64,000 nucleotides of DNA from Embleya sp042956465 (GTDB lineage: Bacteria > Actinomycetota > Actinomycetes > Streptomycetales > Streptomycetaceae): the NCBI RefSeq assembly GCF_042956465.1, contig NZ_JBIBGL010000001.1, forward strand, positions 496,001 through 560,000. The letters are read 5' to 3'. This document shows, one piece after another, positions 1 through 8,381 of the stretch; within the stretch, counting starts at the first letter, position 1; each line of letters starts with the position of its first letter. Under the pieces are notes generated by a model. The model was not told the DNA's origin, did no database searches, and worked only from the letters and a program-made list of their open reading frames with translations. A program made the translations under genes and the position numbers.

Positions 1-329
1 TTCACGACGGCACGCGCGACGTGGCCCGGGCCCGCGCCTGGCAGGGGCACCCGGCCTACCTGTATCGCTTCGACCGGCCGATCCCCGCCGCGGAACTCGG
101 CCTCGGCGCGCCGCACTGTGCCGAACTGCCCTACTTGTTCGGCACGTTCGACGCCTTCGCGGACAGTGTGCTGGTGCGTGGCGCGGACCGGGTCGCCGCC
201 GGTGAACTGTTCGCCGCGTTCGGCGGGGCGTTGGCCGCGTTCGTGGCGACCGGATCGCCGAACGGGGCCGGCCTGGAGACCTGGAAGCCGCACGGCCCGA
301 ACGACGCGGAGACGATGTTCTTCGAGTGA
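1..329 (+). CDS. Carboxylesterase (type B), C-terminal part only
   Basis: The reading frame is open from the left edge of the window (codons begin at base 3) to a TGA at 329, so only the last ~108 codons are present and the true start lies outside. The residues (AYLYRFDRP, ELPYLFGTFD, FAAFGGALAAFVATGSPNG, LETWKPHGPNDAETMFFE) follow the pattern of the last part of type B carboxylesterases, where the catalytic His loop is followed by the HCAELPYLFG-like segment, a helix ending in FA.TG.PN and a final W..Y/H.....T..F/M strand. Here HCAELPYLFG is complete. The nucleophile and most of the alpha/beta-hydrolase fold are upstream of the window. Substrate unknown. Confidence 0.75.
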   Translation, partial: HDGTRDVARARAWQGHPAYLYRFDRPIPAAELGLGAPHCAELPYLFGTFDAFADSVLVRGADRVAAGELFAAFGGALAAFVATGSPNGAGLETWKPHGPNDAETMFFE

Positions 330-577
330 GCCCGACCTCGACCGCCCCGGGGCGGGGGCGCCGCGCCCGGAATCGGCGCGACGCCCACCCGGATCGGCCG
401 GTGGCGCGGGGCGGCCCTGTCGCCGGCTCGTGCGGGGCCTGGGGCGGGCGGGTCCGCAGGGGCCCCGACACGACCTCGTCCGGGTGCGGCATACGGTGCC
501 GGGAGGCCGGCAACGTGGTGCCGCACACCCGCGAGGGCGGTTTTCCGGCAACCGCCACACGACGAGAGGAACCCGTG

Positions 578-1348
578 ATGACCCAGGGCGACAACACGAT
601 TCCCGCTGCCCCGTCCCGAGGCTGCGCTGTGGTCACCGGCGCCAGCAGCGGGATCGGCGCGGCGACGGCCGTGCATCTGGCGAGTCTGGGCTACGACGTC
701 GTGCTCGGCGCGCGTCGCAAGGACCGGCTGGACGAGGTGGTCGCGCGGTGTGCCGGGCGGGGCCGGGCGCTGCCGCTGGACGTGGCCGATCCGGACTCGG
801 TCGCCGCGTTCGCCGCCGCGGTGGAGCGGTGCGATGTACTGGTCAACAACGCGGGCTTCGCGCGCGGCACCGAGTCGGTCGCCGAGGCCGACGAGGCGGC
901 GTGGACCGCGATGTACGAGACCAATGTGCTCGGGACACTGCGGGTGACCAAGGCGTTCCTGCCGCTGCTGATCGCGTCCGGTGACGGCCAGGTGATCACC
1001 ATCGGCTCGGTGGCCGGGCGTGAGCCGTACGAGGGCGGGGCGGGGTACAACGCGGCCAAGCACGCGGTGACGGCGATGACCCGGGTGTTGCGACTGGAGC
1101 TGCGCGGGCAGCCGGTGCGGGTGTGCCAGATCGACCCGGGCATGGTCGAGACCGAGTTCACCCTCAACCGGCTCGGCGGCGATGCGGAGAGCGCGTCGGC
1201 GGTGTACGCGGGGATGACGCCGCTGGTCGGTCAGGACATCGCGGAGTGCGTGGGGTGGGTGGCGACGCGGCCCCCGCACGTGAACATCGACTCGATGATG
1301 GTGCTGGCGCGGGACCAGACGTCGGCGCGCGTGGTGCATCGGCGCTGA
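578..1348 (+). CDS. SDR family oxidoreductase
   Basis: A 256-residue classical short-chain dehydrogenase/reductase. Visible motifs are the NAD(P)-binding TGASSGIG near residue 20, NNAG in the middle of the fold, the catalytic Ser in TIGSVAG and the catalytic YxxxK in YNAAKHA. The arginines in GARRKDR after the second strand suggest NADP(H) preference. ATG 578 was chosen because GAGAGGA lies about 7 bases before it; an in-frame GTG sits just upstream at 575. Family members reduce carbonyls or oxidise alcohols in the cytoplasm; the substrate cannot be read from the sequence. It is followed by a block of intergenic repeats and has no obvious operon partner. Confidence 0.9.
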   Translation: MTQGDNTIPAAPSRGCAVVTGASSGIGAATAVHLASLGYDVVLGARRKDRLDEVVARCAGRGRALPLDVADPDSVAAFAAAVERCDVLVNNAGFARGTESVAEADEAAWTAMYETNVLGTLRVTKAFLPLLIASGDGQVITIGSVAGREPYEGGAGYNAAKHAVTAMTRVLRLELRGQPVRVCQIDPGMVETEFTLNRLGGDAESASAVYAGMTPLVGQDIAECVGWVATRPPHVNIDSMMVLARDQTSARVVHRR

Positions 1349-1382
1349 TCGCGCGGGGGCCGGCGCACGGGATTCGGCCGGC

Positions 1383-1543
1383 GCCGGGTTGTCCTCGGAC
1401 GCCGGACGGGCTGAATGGGGTCGCTCGGTTCGGGTGGGTTGGCCTGTGCCGGGTTGTCCTCGAACGCCGGACGGGCTGAATGGGGCTGTCCGGTTCGGCT
1501 GGATTGACATGGGTTGGGGTGTTCTCAAGCGCCGGACGGGCTG
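1383..1543. repeat. Three tandem copies of a Streptomyces-type intergenic repeat
   Basis: Three copies of a 23-base core lie at 1391-1413, 1456-1478 and 1521-1543, spaced by exactly 65 bases. On the minus strand the core reads approximately CCCGTCCGGCGTTTGAG with flanking CA and GAC. The spacers are also alike (GGTTCGGGTGGGTTGG-type sequence), so the array looks like tandem duplication of a ~65-base unit. A fourth core copy is at 26085-26107. From memory, this core is common between genes in Streptomyces genomes. The array lies between the SDR gene and the convergent propeller gene, a place where terminators are expected. Confidence 0.8.
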
Positions 1544-1570
1544 TTCGGGTGGGTTGTGTCGGGTTGTCGG

Positions 1571-2566
1571 TCAGTTGCGTAGTACGGCGGGGGAGAGGGC
1601 GTGGGGGATGAGTAGGGTCGGGTGGGTCGTTCCGTCGATGCGGGTGGACCAGATGTCGCCGCGGAGGTCGCCGGGGAGGCTGTAGGCGACGCGTTCGTCG
1701 TCGAGCCATTCGGCCTGGTCGTCCAGGGTCCGGGTCTCGGCGAGCGCGCTCTCCGCGCCGGTGGCCAGGACCAGGACGAACAGGTGCCAGGGTCGGTCGG
1801 CGTCCGCGCCGGGGACCCGCTTCTTGTACACGACGCGCGTGCCGTCGGGGGACAACGACGGGCACTCCGCGTTCTCGCGGACCGTGCGCAGCGAGCGGGC
1901 GGCCACGTCGCCCCGGGCCAGCCAGGTGTGTCCTCCGGTGGCCACCGTCGCGTAGAAGGTGTTGTCGTCGGCGGCGAAGGTCACGCCCCAGACGTTGACG
2001 TCGGGAGCGTGGATCGACTCGTCGCCGCGGTGCAGCGCGTACGACTCCAGGTTGTCGTCGAGCCGGCCGGTCCGGGTGTCCAGGATCGCGGTCCGGGTGG
2101 CGAAGTTCAGGCCCGCGTACGACTCGCCGTTCACGAACGACGTCCACGCGACCAGCCGGCCGCTCGGCGAGACCCGGGCGCGCGAGGGGGTGCCGGCCAG
2201 CGCATGCCGGCCCTTCTCCCGCAGGTTCGCGTCCAGGAGCACCGCGTCGTAGGTGCCCAGCGCGAGCCCGGCCGGTCGCAGACACACCCCGGTGCCGTGC
2301 GCGGCGTGGAAGACCAGGCAACTGCGCGCGGCCACCGCGCGCTCGCCGGGCCGGGCCGCGTCGACCGCCGCGACGTGGTCCCGGCCGGTGTCGGCGGCGG
2401 TGCTGCGGAACAGGATCCGGCCGGGGCGATCCAGGCTCAGCGTCGCGTAGTCGCCGTCCCGGCCGGCGTCCGCGTCGCCCGCGGCGCGCAGTGTGTACAC
2501 CACCGCGAGGCCGACGAGCAGCGCGGTGACCACGGTGAGCACGGTCAGGCGTGTGGTGCGGGTCAT
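1571..2566 (-). CDS. Membrane-anchored beta-propeller (TolB/WD40-like) protein
   Basis: A 331-residue protein with one N-terminal membrane segment or uncleaved signal (residues ~7-28, LTVLTVVTALLVGLAVVYTL) followed by repeated strands of the TolB/WD40-like type: SRARVSPSGRLVAWTS, ECPSLSPDGTRVVYKK, DDQAEWLDDERVAYSLPG, DIWSTRIDGTT. The SPDG-type turns are the family hallmark. It is probably an extracytoplasmic propeller of unknown ligand. Its ATG overlaps the stop codon of the upstream MFS gene (ATGA, 2563-2566), so the two are very likely co-transcribed and translationally coupled. No enzymatic residues are recognisable. Confidence 0.8.
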   Translation of the reverse strand: MTRTTRLTVLTVVTALLVGLAVVYTLRAAGDADAGRDGDYATLSLDRPGRILFRSTAADTGRDHVAAVDAARPGERAVAARSCLVFHAAHGTGVCLRPAGLALGTYDAVLLDANLREKGRHALAGTPSRARVSPSGRLVAWTSFVNGESYAGLNFATRTAILDTRTGRLDDNLESYALHRGDESIHAPDVNVWGVTFAADDNTFYATVATGGHTWLARGDVAARSLRTVRENAECPSLSPDGTRVVYKKRVPGADADRPWHLFVLVLATGAESALAETRTLDDQAEWLDDERVAYSLPGDLRGDIWSTRIDGTTHPTLLIPHALSPAVLRN

Positions 2567-3897
2567 CGGGCTGCCCCTCTCGGGCCGGTCGGGCGGTTGT
2601 CACCCGGGGGGAGGCCGCCGCCTGCCGGCAGCGCCGCGGCGGCGGCGAGCAAGGCCAGGGCCAGGGCTGCGACGGCCAGGACACCGGCGGTGTGCGGGCC
2701 GTACAGCGTCCAGGCCGTGCCGAATCCGGCCGCGCCCAGGGCTCGCCCGCCGGCCTGCCCGGTCTGTACCAGGGCCAGCGCCCCGCCGCGCAGTTCCGCG
2801 GGTGCGGCCGGGGCCGCGAGCGCCATCAGGACGCCGTCGGTGCCCGCGTAGAACAGGCCGAGCAGAGTCGGGATCGCGACGATCATCACCCGGTCGGGCA
2901 GCGGCGCGAGCAGTACGAGGTAGCCGGCGAGCAGGGCGACATGGCCGACCAGGAAGACCCGGCCGCGTCCGTACCGGTCCCCGGCGACGCCGGCCGGGAC
3001 CGCGAGCAGCAGGAAGACCAGCGCGGTGCCCAGCGGCAACAGCGGGAACAGGTGCGGCGACAGGTCGGTGTGCCGTTGCAGGAGCAGGTAGAGCATCGCG
3101 TCGCCGACGGTCGCCGCGCCGAGCATTAGCGCGGCCAGACACACCCGGGCGAAGCCCGGCACCCGCAGCACCGCCGCCGCGTCGCGCAGCCGGACCGAGG
3201 CGTGGACCGCCGGCGGGCCCGCGCCGGCGGCGACGGCGTCGGGCGTCGGGTCGCGGACGAACAGCAGCAGCACCAGCAGCCCGAACGCGGCGAAGCAGAA
3301 GCTCAGCACGAACACCGCGTCGTACGCGTCCGCGGTCACCCACAACACCGCGAGCGCGACCGGCGGTCCGAACAACGCGCCCGCCGTGTCCATCGCCCGA
3401 TGCACGCCGAACGCCCGACCCTGCTCGGCCGGCGACGCGGCCATCGAGATCAACGCATCGCGCGGTGCGGTACGCAGCCCCTTGCCCGCACGATCGGCCG
3501 CGAGCACCCCGCCGATCGCCGAGACCCCGCCGGCCGCGGGCAGCAGCAGCTTGCACCCGGCGGAGATCGCGTAGCCGACCGCGGCGACCGTCCGGTGCCG
3601 ACGGAACCGGTCCGCGACATGGCCGCCGAGCAGCCGGGACACGGCGGTGGCGCCGTTGTACAGCCCGTCCAGCATGCCGAACGCCATGGGGGAGAGGCCG
3701 AGTCCGAGCACGAGGTAGACCGGGAGCACCGCGGTCACCATCTCGGCCGACACGTCGGTCACCAGCGAGACCACGCCGAGGACGAGCACGACGGGCGCGA
3801 CCCGTCGGCCGCCGGGCCGGGTCGGCGGCGGTGCCTGCGCACGCGGGTCGCGCGCACCGGACGCGAGGTCGGCGGAACGGCTGGACGACAGGTACAT
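2563..3897 (-). CDS. MFS transporter
   Basis: A 444-residue major facilitator with about 12 hydrophobic segments. It carries the characteristic loop 2-3 motif (GGHVADRFRRHR) and its repeat in the second half (GVAGDRYGRGR). ATG 3897 was chosen because a GGAGG lies 6-7 bases upstream; an in-frame upstream extension (to 3996) lacks such a site. The family exports drugs or metabolites using the proton gradient; the substrate is not evident. The gene is the first of a two-gene unit with the beta-propeller protein, whose start codon overlaps its stop. That pairing suggests an exporter with an outside-facing accessory protein, which is inference. Confidence 0.88.
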   Translation of the reverse strand: MYLSSSRSADLASGARDPRAQAPPPTRPGGRRVAPVVLVLGVVSLVTDVSAEMVTAVLPVYLVLGLGLSPMAFGMLDGLYNGATAVSRLLGGHVADRFRRHRTVAAVGYAISAGCKLLLPAAGGVSAIGGVLAADRAGKGLRTAPRDALISMAASPAEQGRAFGVHRAMDTAGALFGPPVALAVLWVTADAYDAVFVLSFCFAAFGLLVLLLFVRDPTPDAVAAGAGPPAVHASVRLRDAAAVLRVPGFARVCLAALMLGAATVGDAMLYLLLQRHTDLSPHLFPLLPLGTALVFLLLAVPAGVAGDRYGRGRVFLVGHVALLAGYLVLLAPLPDRVMIVAIPTLLGLFYAGTDGVLMALAAPAAPAELRGGALALVQTGQAGGRALGAAGFGTAWTLYGPHTAGVLAVAALALALLAAAAALPAGGGLPPGDNRPTGPRGAAR

Positions 3898-4015
3898 CCT
3901 GGGCCTCCGGCTGCGGGTCGACACGGGAAGGGCGGGAGCCGGGGGGCCGAGGGCCGGTTCGGGCCCACGACACCCCCGACGGCCGGGTGATCGCACACGA
4001 CGGTGCGGCGAGCGA

Positions 4016-5509
4016 TCAGAACCAGCTCACGGTCCAGCGGAAGGAGGTGCCGGCTTTCGCACCCGTGGAGTCGGTCGCGGTCACCTCCACGGCGAACGTG
4101 CCCACCCCCCACGCCCGACCGGTGATCACACACGTGAGCGGATTCAGGAACAACCCCGCCGGAAGACCCCGCCCCGCACACGAATACGGCCCGGTCCCAC
4201 CCGAGACCCCCAGCACCAGATTCACCCGCTGATCGAACTTCGACGCCTGCGCCCCCGGATCCGCCACCGACACCCCACCCGAAGGCGTCGAGGAGACCGT
4301 CCACCCGAACGACACCGGAGGCGACACCGCACCCACGGCATCCCTCGCCGTCACCGACACCTGCGAACTCCCCGGAGCGGACGGCGAACCCGTCACCACA
4401 CACCCGCCACCGGACGCCGCCAACCCGGCAGGCAACCCCTGAAACACACACGTGTACGGAGGCGTCCCACCCGACACCTGCACCGCCAACGACACCGGCA
4501 CACCGACCACACCCACCTGCGCACCCGGACTCACCACCGACACCGACGACGGACCACCGTCCTGCCAGATCTCGGTGATCGGTGTCGCGGTCGCGGCCTG
4601 GCCGGAGCGCCGGGTGCCGTACATGTCCTCGAGGGTGCGCAGCAGGCTGTAGTGGTCCTTGCGGCCCGGATACTGTCCGGGCTTGACGTGCGCGCCGTAC
4701 AGGATGGTCGCGATCCGGTTCTCGCTGCGGAAGTTGTCCTCGTCCCAGGTGACCACGAGCAGGCTGTTGTGCGTCTTGGCCCACTCCGCGTAGCCGCTCA
4801 GCTTGTTCCTGGTCCAGGTGTCCCCGGTGGAGATCCCGCAGGCCGGGTCGAACAGGCGGTCGTGCATGTCGTTGCACTGGTTGGGCACCACGTAGGAGAC
4901 GGTCGGCAACGTGGTGTAGTCGGTCGGGAACGCGGTGGCCGGATACGTGGTGGCCGCGGGCACGTTCGAGAACGACAACCAGGGGTTGTGCTTGCGGGCA
5001 TACGAACCACTCGTGCACGCACCCGGGTTCGCCGCCGACCAGTCCTCGTTGTAGCTGCCCCACGTGACACCCGCGTCGATCAGCTGCCGACCGAGGTTGT
5101 CCGCACTGTACGGCGCCCCGGGCGGCGGGCACTCGTCGCCGGTGACGCCCTGCGTGGAGCCGGAGAACATCGCCATGTAGTTGGGTTGGCTGGGATGTGT
5201 CTCGCCGTGGAAGTCGGTCAGGGAGGCCCCGCCGGCGGCCAGCTGGTTGAGGTACGGTGCCTGCGAATTGCCGATGATCTCCTCGTAGTTGGTGTTCTCG
5301 TGCACCACGACCACCACGTGGTCGTAGCGCGGGATCGCCGCCGCGGCGGTGGCCGCGGGCGCCCGGTCGGGAGCGCCGGCCGAGGCGGGAGCGGTGAGGC
5401 CGGCGATCGCGCCGAGCGCGAATCCGACGGACAGCGCGACGAGTTTGGCCGATCGGGGCTTGGCCCGGGCCGTCGACCGGGGTCGTGACCCGGATCCGGA
5501 GTCGGACAT
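4016..5509 (-). CDS. Secreted phosphoesterase with two Ig-like repeats
   Basis: A 497-residue protein. The N-terminus has a signal peptide (basic MSDSGSGSRPRSTARAKPRS, hydrophobic core, ...APASAG). Residues ~60-340 match the phosphoesterase/acid phosphatase family (alkaline phosphatase-like fold): YDHVVVVVHENTNYEEI, HPSQPNYMAMFSG with the usual nucleophile region, and the metal site VVTWDEDNF. Two Ig-like (He_PIG-type) repeats follow, each with the pattern V..P.....G.P..L...VSGG..PY.C....LPAGL. The start at 5509 is supported by AAGGAGG 9 bases upstream. It probably hydrolyses phosphate esters or phospholipids outside the cell. The last 112 bases are duplicated in inverted orientation at 6053-6164. 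Confidence 0.85.
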   Translation of the reverse strand: MSDSGSGSRPRSTARAKPRSAKLVALSVGFALGAIAGLTAPASAGAPDRAPAATAAAAIPRYDHVVVVVHENTNYEEIIGNSQAPYLNQLAAGGASLTDFHGETHPSQPNYMAMFSGSTQGVTGDECPPPGAPYSADNLGRQLIDAGVTWGSYNEDWSAANPGACTSGSYARKHNPWLSFSNVPAATTYPATAFPTDYTTLPTVSYVVPNQCNDMHDRLFDPACGISTGDTWTRNKLSGYAEWAKTHNSLLVVTWDEDNFRSENRIATILYGAHVKPGQYPGRKDHYSLLRTLEDMYGTRRSGQAATATPITEIWQDGGPSSVSVVSPGAQVGVVGVPVSLAVQVSGGTPPYTCVFQGLPAGLAASGGGCVVTGSPSAPGSSQVSVTARDAVGAVSPPVSFGWTVSSTPSGGVSVADPGAQASKFDQRVNLVLGVSGGTGPYSCAGRGLPAGLFLNPLTCVITGRAWGVGTFAVEVTATDSTGAKAGTSFRWTVSWF

Positions 5510-5946
5510 GACCTGGCGCCTCCTTGGACGTGGACGAAGCGGAATGGCAGCGTGGGTTCGCCGACCTGCGGAAGCAACGACGCCCGCTCGGACCGGAATC
5601 GACGTCGGAACCGGGCAGCGGAGCCGACCATCGGGTCTGCTCCCGGGCCTGAACTGGTCGCGCGGGGCGGCGAACCGGCCGGGTGGCGCGAGAGCGCCCG
5701 GTCGCATTCAGAACCTGCGCTCATGCACCCATGCCCAAGCGGTGCGGTGTCGGCGCACACATGTCGGTCCGTCATGGATGCATGCCGGACCGGTATTGGA
5801 CGTGGATGAGATCGGCCTCATCTCCTGGAAACATGAACAGATCACGTTCCGAAACCCCTCCGGGGATTCGTCCCCCGATCGGCGTCCGCGGACGGCTCGA
5901 TCGCGGACGCGCCGCCGGTGGCGCGCGCGCCGCCCGCGCCGTCCGT

Positions 5947-6164
5947 ACGACCCAGGGCGAGTCGCTGATGTACGCCCCCGACGGCAAGTCGCTGTACGTC
6001 GGATCCGAGGGCGTGAACAGCCCGCTCCGGGTGGTCCCGCCGCCCCCGAGGCGATCCCCGGTCGGGCGTGGGGGGTGGGCACGTTCGCCGTGGAGGTGAC
6101 CGCGACCGACTCCACGGGTGCGAAAGCCGGCACCTCCGTCCGCTGGACCGTGAGCTGGTTCTGA
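5947..6164 (+). pseudogene. Composite remnant: beta-propeller fragment joined to an Ig-like 3' end
   Basis: Two gene scraps lie head to tail without a shared frame. Bases ~5947-6036 encode GESLMYAPDGKSLYVGSEG, a propeller strand-turn typical of secreted phytase-like or lactonase proteins. Bases 6053-6164 encode the final domain strand of an Ig-like repeat, ending VRWTVSWF and TGA, in a different frame. There is no start codon or ribosome site giving a sensible product, so this is decayed DNA. The second piece is an inverted near-copy of the end of the phosphoesterase gene (110 of 112 bases by eye). Confidence 0.6.
6053..6164 (+). repeat. 112-base inverted duplicate of phosphoesterase 3' end (partner 4016-4127)
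   Basis: Read on the plus strand, 6053-6164 matches the reverse complement of 4016-4127 with two differences visible by eye: C for A five bases in, and GTC for TTC changing Phe to Val near the end. Identity stops exactly at the TGA on one side, and the flanks are unrelated. The two copies point toward each other across ~1.9 kb. Confidence 0.85.
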
Positions 6165-6534
6165 CCCACAGTCGAAACGAACGGATTCGAGCGAACCGAT
6201 CCAAGCGAACCGATCCAAGCGAACCGGTCGCCCCCGCCGGTCGCAGCCGACAGTCGCAGCAATCGGATCGAAGCAGCTCGAAGCCGATCGAAGCCGGTCG
6301 AAAAGTGCACCACCACCGGGCGGGTCGACGCGGTGCTCGGGGCAGTCGCCTCGAGCGCGGCGCCGGCCCGCGCGGCCGATCCGCGTCACCTTTCCACTCG
6401 TCCCCGGCACACGGCACACCCTGGAGGAACACCATGGTCGACAGCCAACGTGCGGTACGTCGAGCGCAAACCCGGACCCGAGCGCACGAACGGGTCGTCG
6501 CCGGCCCGGTCGCGGGCGGAGGTATCGATACCCC

Positions 6535-7419
6535 GTGACCCTCCAACAGTTGCGCTACCTCATCGCCGTCGCCGAACACGGCAGCATGACCGGTGCCGCA
6601 CAGGAACTCTTCGTGGTCCAGCCGGCCCTGTCCCGATCGTTGCAGAGCCTCGAACGCGAGCTGAACGTGATCCTGTTCACCAGGGTCGGCCGCGGCCTGG
6701 TGCCGACGGCGGCCGGGGTGCAGGTGGTCAACCTCGCGCGCAAGGTGCTTCGAGGCGTGCAGGCGATCAAGGACGTCGTACAGGTGGAGGACCCGACGCA
6801 CAGCGACACCGTGCACCTGGCCGCGACCGCGACGCTGGCGATCGAGTGCACCAGCGGCCTGCTGCCCGGTCTGGCCAAGCTGCACCCCGAGTTGCACATC
6901 GTGGTGGACCGACAGGACAGCCGCGAGGCGCTGTTCGCCTCGCTGCGCGCCGGCGAGACGGACATCGCGCTGGTGGACCTGCCCGCCCCCGGCGGCTTCG
7001 AGGTGCTGCCGCTGCGCTCGTACGAGGTGGTGCTGGTCTCGCCGAAGCACACCCGGCTGTCGGATCCGGTCTCCTGGACGGACCTGGAGGGGCTGCCGAT
7101 GATCCTGCCGCCCCGCAGCAGCGCGCGGCGGGCCGACTTCGAGATGTTGTTCGCCACGGCCGGCGTGCGGCCGACGGTCGCGATGGAGACCGACGACCGT
7201 GGGGCGTGGATCCCGTGCGTGGTGGCCGGACACGGATCGGTGTTGTGGTACGCCGACCTGGCCCAGCCGTTCGCGTCGAGTGTGGCCGTGCGGTCGATGA
7301 GCCCGCGGCTGATCAGGACGGTCGGCTTGGTGCGCGGGCGCGGTCCGATCAGCCGCGAGGTGCGCGCACTGCTCGACTACACCCGGCGCCAGGGCGTCCA
7401 GGAGATGGAGTACGTATGA
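6535..7419 (+). CDS. LysR family transcriptional regulator (left flank of PKS operon)
   Basis: A 294-residue LysR-type regulator. The N-terminal winged helix is clear: LQQLRYLIAVAEHGSMTGAAQELFVVQPALSRSLQSLERELNVILFTRVGRG, residues ~2-60. The remainder is the two-lobed effector domain. The GTG start is preceded by GGAGG (12 bases away). It is a paralogue of the LysR at 25050-25949: the two share LQQLRYLVAVA-type N-termini, a LATLAIEC/LAIGHVA segment, LPMILPPRSSARRADFEMLFA versus LPMVLPGRGSERRSQFEAMFA, and SVLWYADLA versus SLLWYRDVA. It ends 47 bases from the convergent end of the PKS operon, so the two regulators bracket the operon. Confidence 0.92.
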   Translation: MTLQQLRYLIAVAEHGSMTGAAQELFVVQPALSRSLQSLERELNVILFTRVGRGLVPTAAGVQVVNLARKVLRGVQAIKDVVQVEDPTHSDTVHLAATATLAIECTSGLLPGLAKLHPELHIVVDRQDSREALFASLRAGETDIALVDLPAPGGFEVLPLRSYEVVLVSPKHTRLSDPVSWTDLEGLPMILPPRSSARRADFEMLFATAGVRPTVAMETDDRGAWIPCVVAGHGSVLWYADLAQPFASSVAVRSMSPRLIRTVGLVRGRGPISREVRALLDYTRRQGVQEMEYV

Positions 7420-7466
7420 GCATCGGCCCCGGCGTCGCCCGCGGGTGAGGATCCGCCGGGTCCGTC

Positions 7467-8381
7467 CTACGCCACCCGCGTACAGGCGGACCCGACCGAG
7501 GCGCTGAGCACACGTGGCGCCGGTTCGCCGGCGCGGGTGTAGGTGTCCACCAACGCCCGGCGCACGTCGGCCAGCGCGGCACCCGGCACCACCGCGATCG
7601 TGGACCCGCCCGCACCCAGCGGCCGGGCCTCGATCGCGCCTGCGGCCAGCGCATTGCGCGCCGGCGGGGACGTCCGCGCAGGTGGGTCGGCGGCCGGGTG
7701 TTCGGCCGTATCGACGGATGCGGCGTCCCCGTCGGCCCATCGGGGCACCGCCAGCACGAACCGCAGGCCGAGCCGATCCGGGTCGAACGGCACGTGGGCC
7801 GGTTCGCCCGCGGCGTCCTCGATCACCAGCACGTGGCCGGGCCGGCCGGACAGCGCGACCGTGCCCAGCGGCGGATCGGTGAGCCGGGCCCTGCGCCCGG
7901 TGCCCGCCGCGCGGTCGTGAAAGGCCGCCTCGATCAACGCGGCCGTGCAGGACAGCGGGACGGACGCGGACAGGCCGGTGCTGTCCGGCAGGTCGGTGTG
8001 CACCAGCAGGTCCAGCCCGCCCGCGCCGGTGGTGCCCGCGAGCACCGGGCGGATCCAGTCCGGGACCGGCCCGACGTCGCCCGCCGGGTCGAACTCGGCG
8101 CCCTCGTCCGGCCGGTCGATCGAGCCCACCCGGAGCATGCCGTCGGCGCGCGGCGCGGCGGCGATCACCACCCGCCAGGACAGCGCCACGGCGGTGCCCG
8201 GCCCGGCCGGCGAGCCGGACAGGCGCAGCACGTACGGCGCGGACCAGACCCCGGCCGGTGCGCGACCGAAGGCCCGGGCGAAGGCGAACGGCACCAGGCG
8301 CAGCACGGGCGCCGCGCCGCGTACGCCGGGCAACGCCGCCGCCGGTGAGGTGGGCGGTGGGCCGCTGTGCGGGCGGATCAT
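7467..8381 (-). CDS. Galactokinase-like GHMP protein with lost signature motifs
   Basis: A 304-residue protein with the architecture of galactokinases. FGRAPAGVWSAPYVLRLSGSP (residues ~38-58) aligns with the galactokinase start FG..P.GVW.APGRVNLIGEH, but the RVNLIGEHTDY sugar-binding motif is replaced. DSTGLSASVPLS (~133-144) matches the phosphate-binding GLSSSAAL loop in degraded form. RPLGAGGSTIAVVP near the C-terminus matches the third GHMP motif. The MDQ motif carrying the catalytic Asp is not found; its place is taken by LGTVALSGRPGHV. It may therefore be catalytically dead or act differently. It is the last gene of the operon, overlapping the preceding stop codon by ATGA (8378-8381). 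Confidence 0.75.
   Translation of the reverse strand: MIRPHSGPPPTSPAAALPGVRGAAPVLRLVPFAFARAFGRAPAGVWSAPYVLRLSGSPAGPGTAVALSWRVVIAAAPRADGMLRVGSIDRPDEGAEFDPAGDVGPVPDWIRPVLAGTTGAGGLDLLVHTDLPDSTGLSASVPLSCTAALIEAAFHDRAAGTGRRARLTDPPLGTVALSGRPGHVLVIEDAAGEPAHVPFDPDRLGLRFVLAVPRWADGDAASVDTAEHPAADPPARTSPPARNALAAGAIEARPLGAGGSTIAVVPGAALADVRRALVDTYTRAGEPAPRVLSASVGSACTRVA

Larger units (their letters stand above)
5510..6534. other. 1-kb gene-poor stretch with remnant and short tandem repeats
   Basis: No intact gene is supported between the phosphoesterase start and the LysR start. The stretch holds the composite remnant described separately, and a three-copy 14-base tandem repeat (GATCCAAGCGAACC-type) at 6184-6197, 6198-6211 and 6212-6225. 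Further GATCGAAGC-type variants occur to about 6305. The repeats have lower GC than the neighbourhood. The last ~200 bases lead into the LysR gene; GGAGG at 6518-6522 is its probable ribosome site. Confidence 0.6.

Noticed and set aside
1389..1685. Short plus-strand frame across the tandem repeats
   Set aside because: It only reads through the repeat units and overlaps the real propeller gene; no ribosome site.
6333..7448. Plus-strand frame overlapping the left LysR gene
   Set aside because: Out-of-frame shadow of the LysR gene; Arg/Pro/Gly-rich with no motif.
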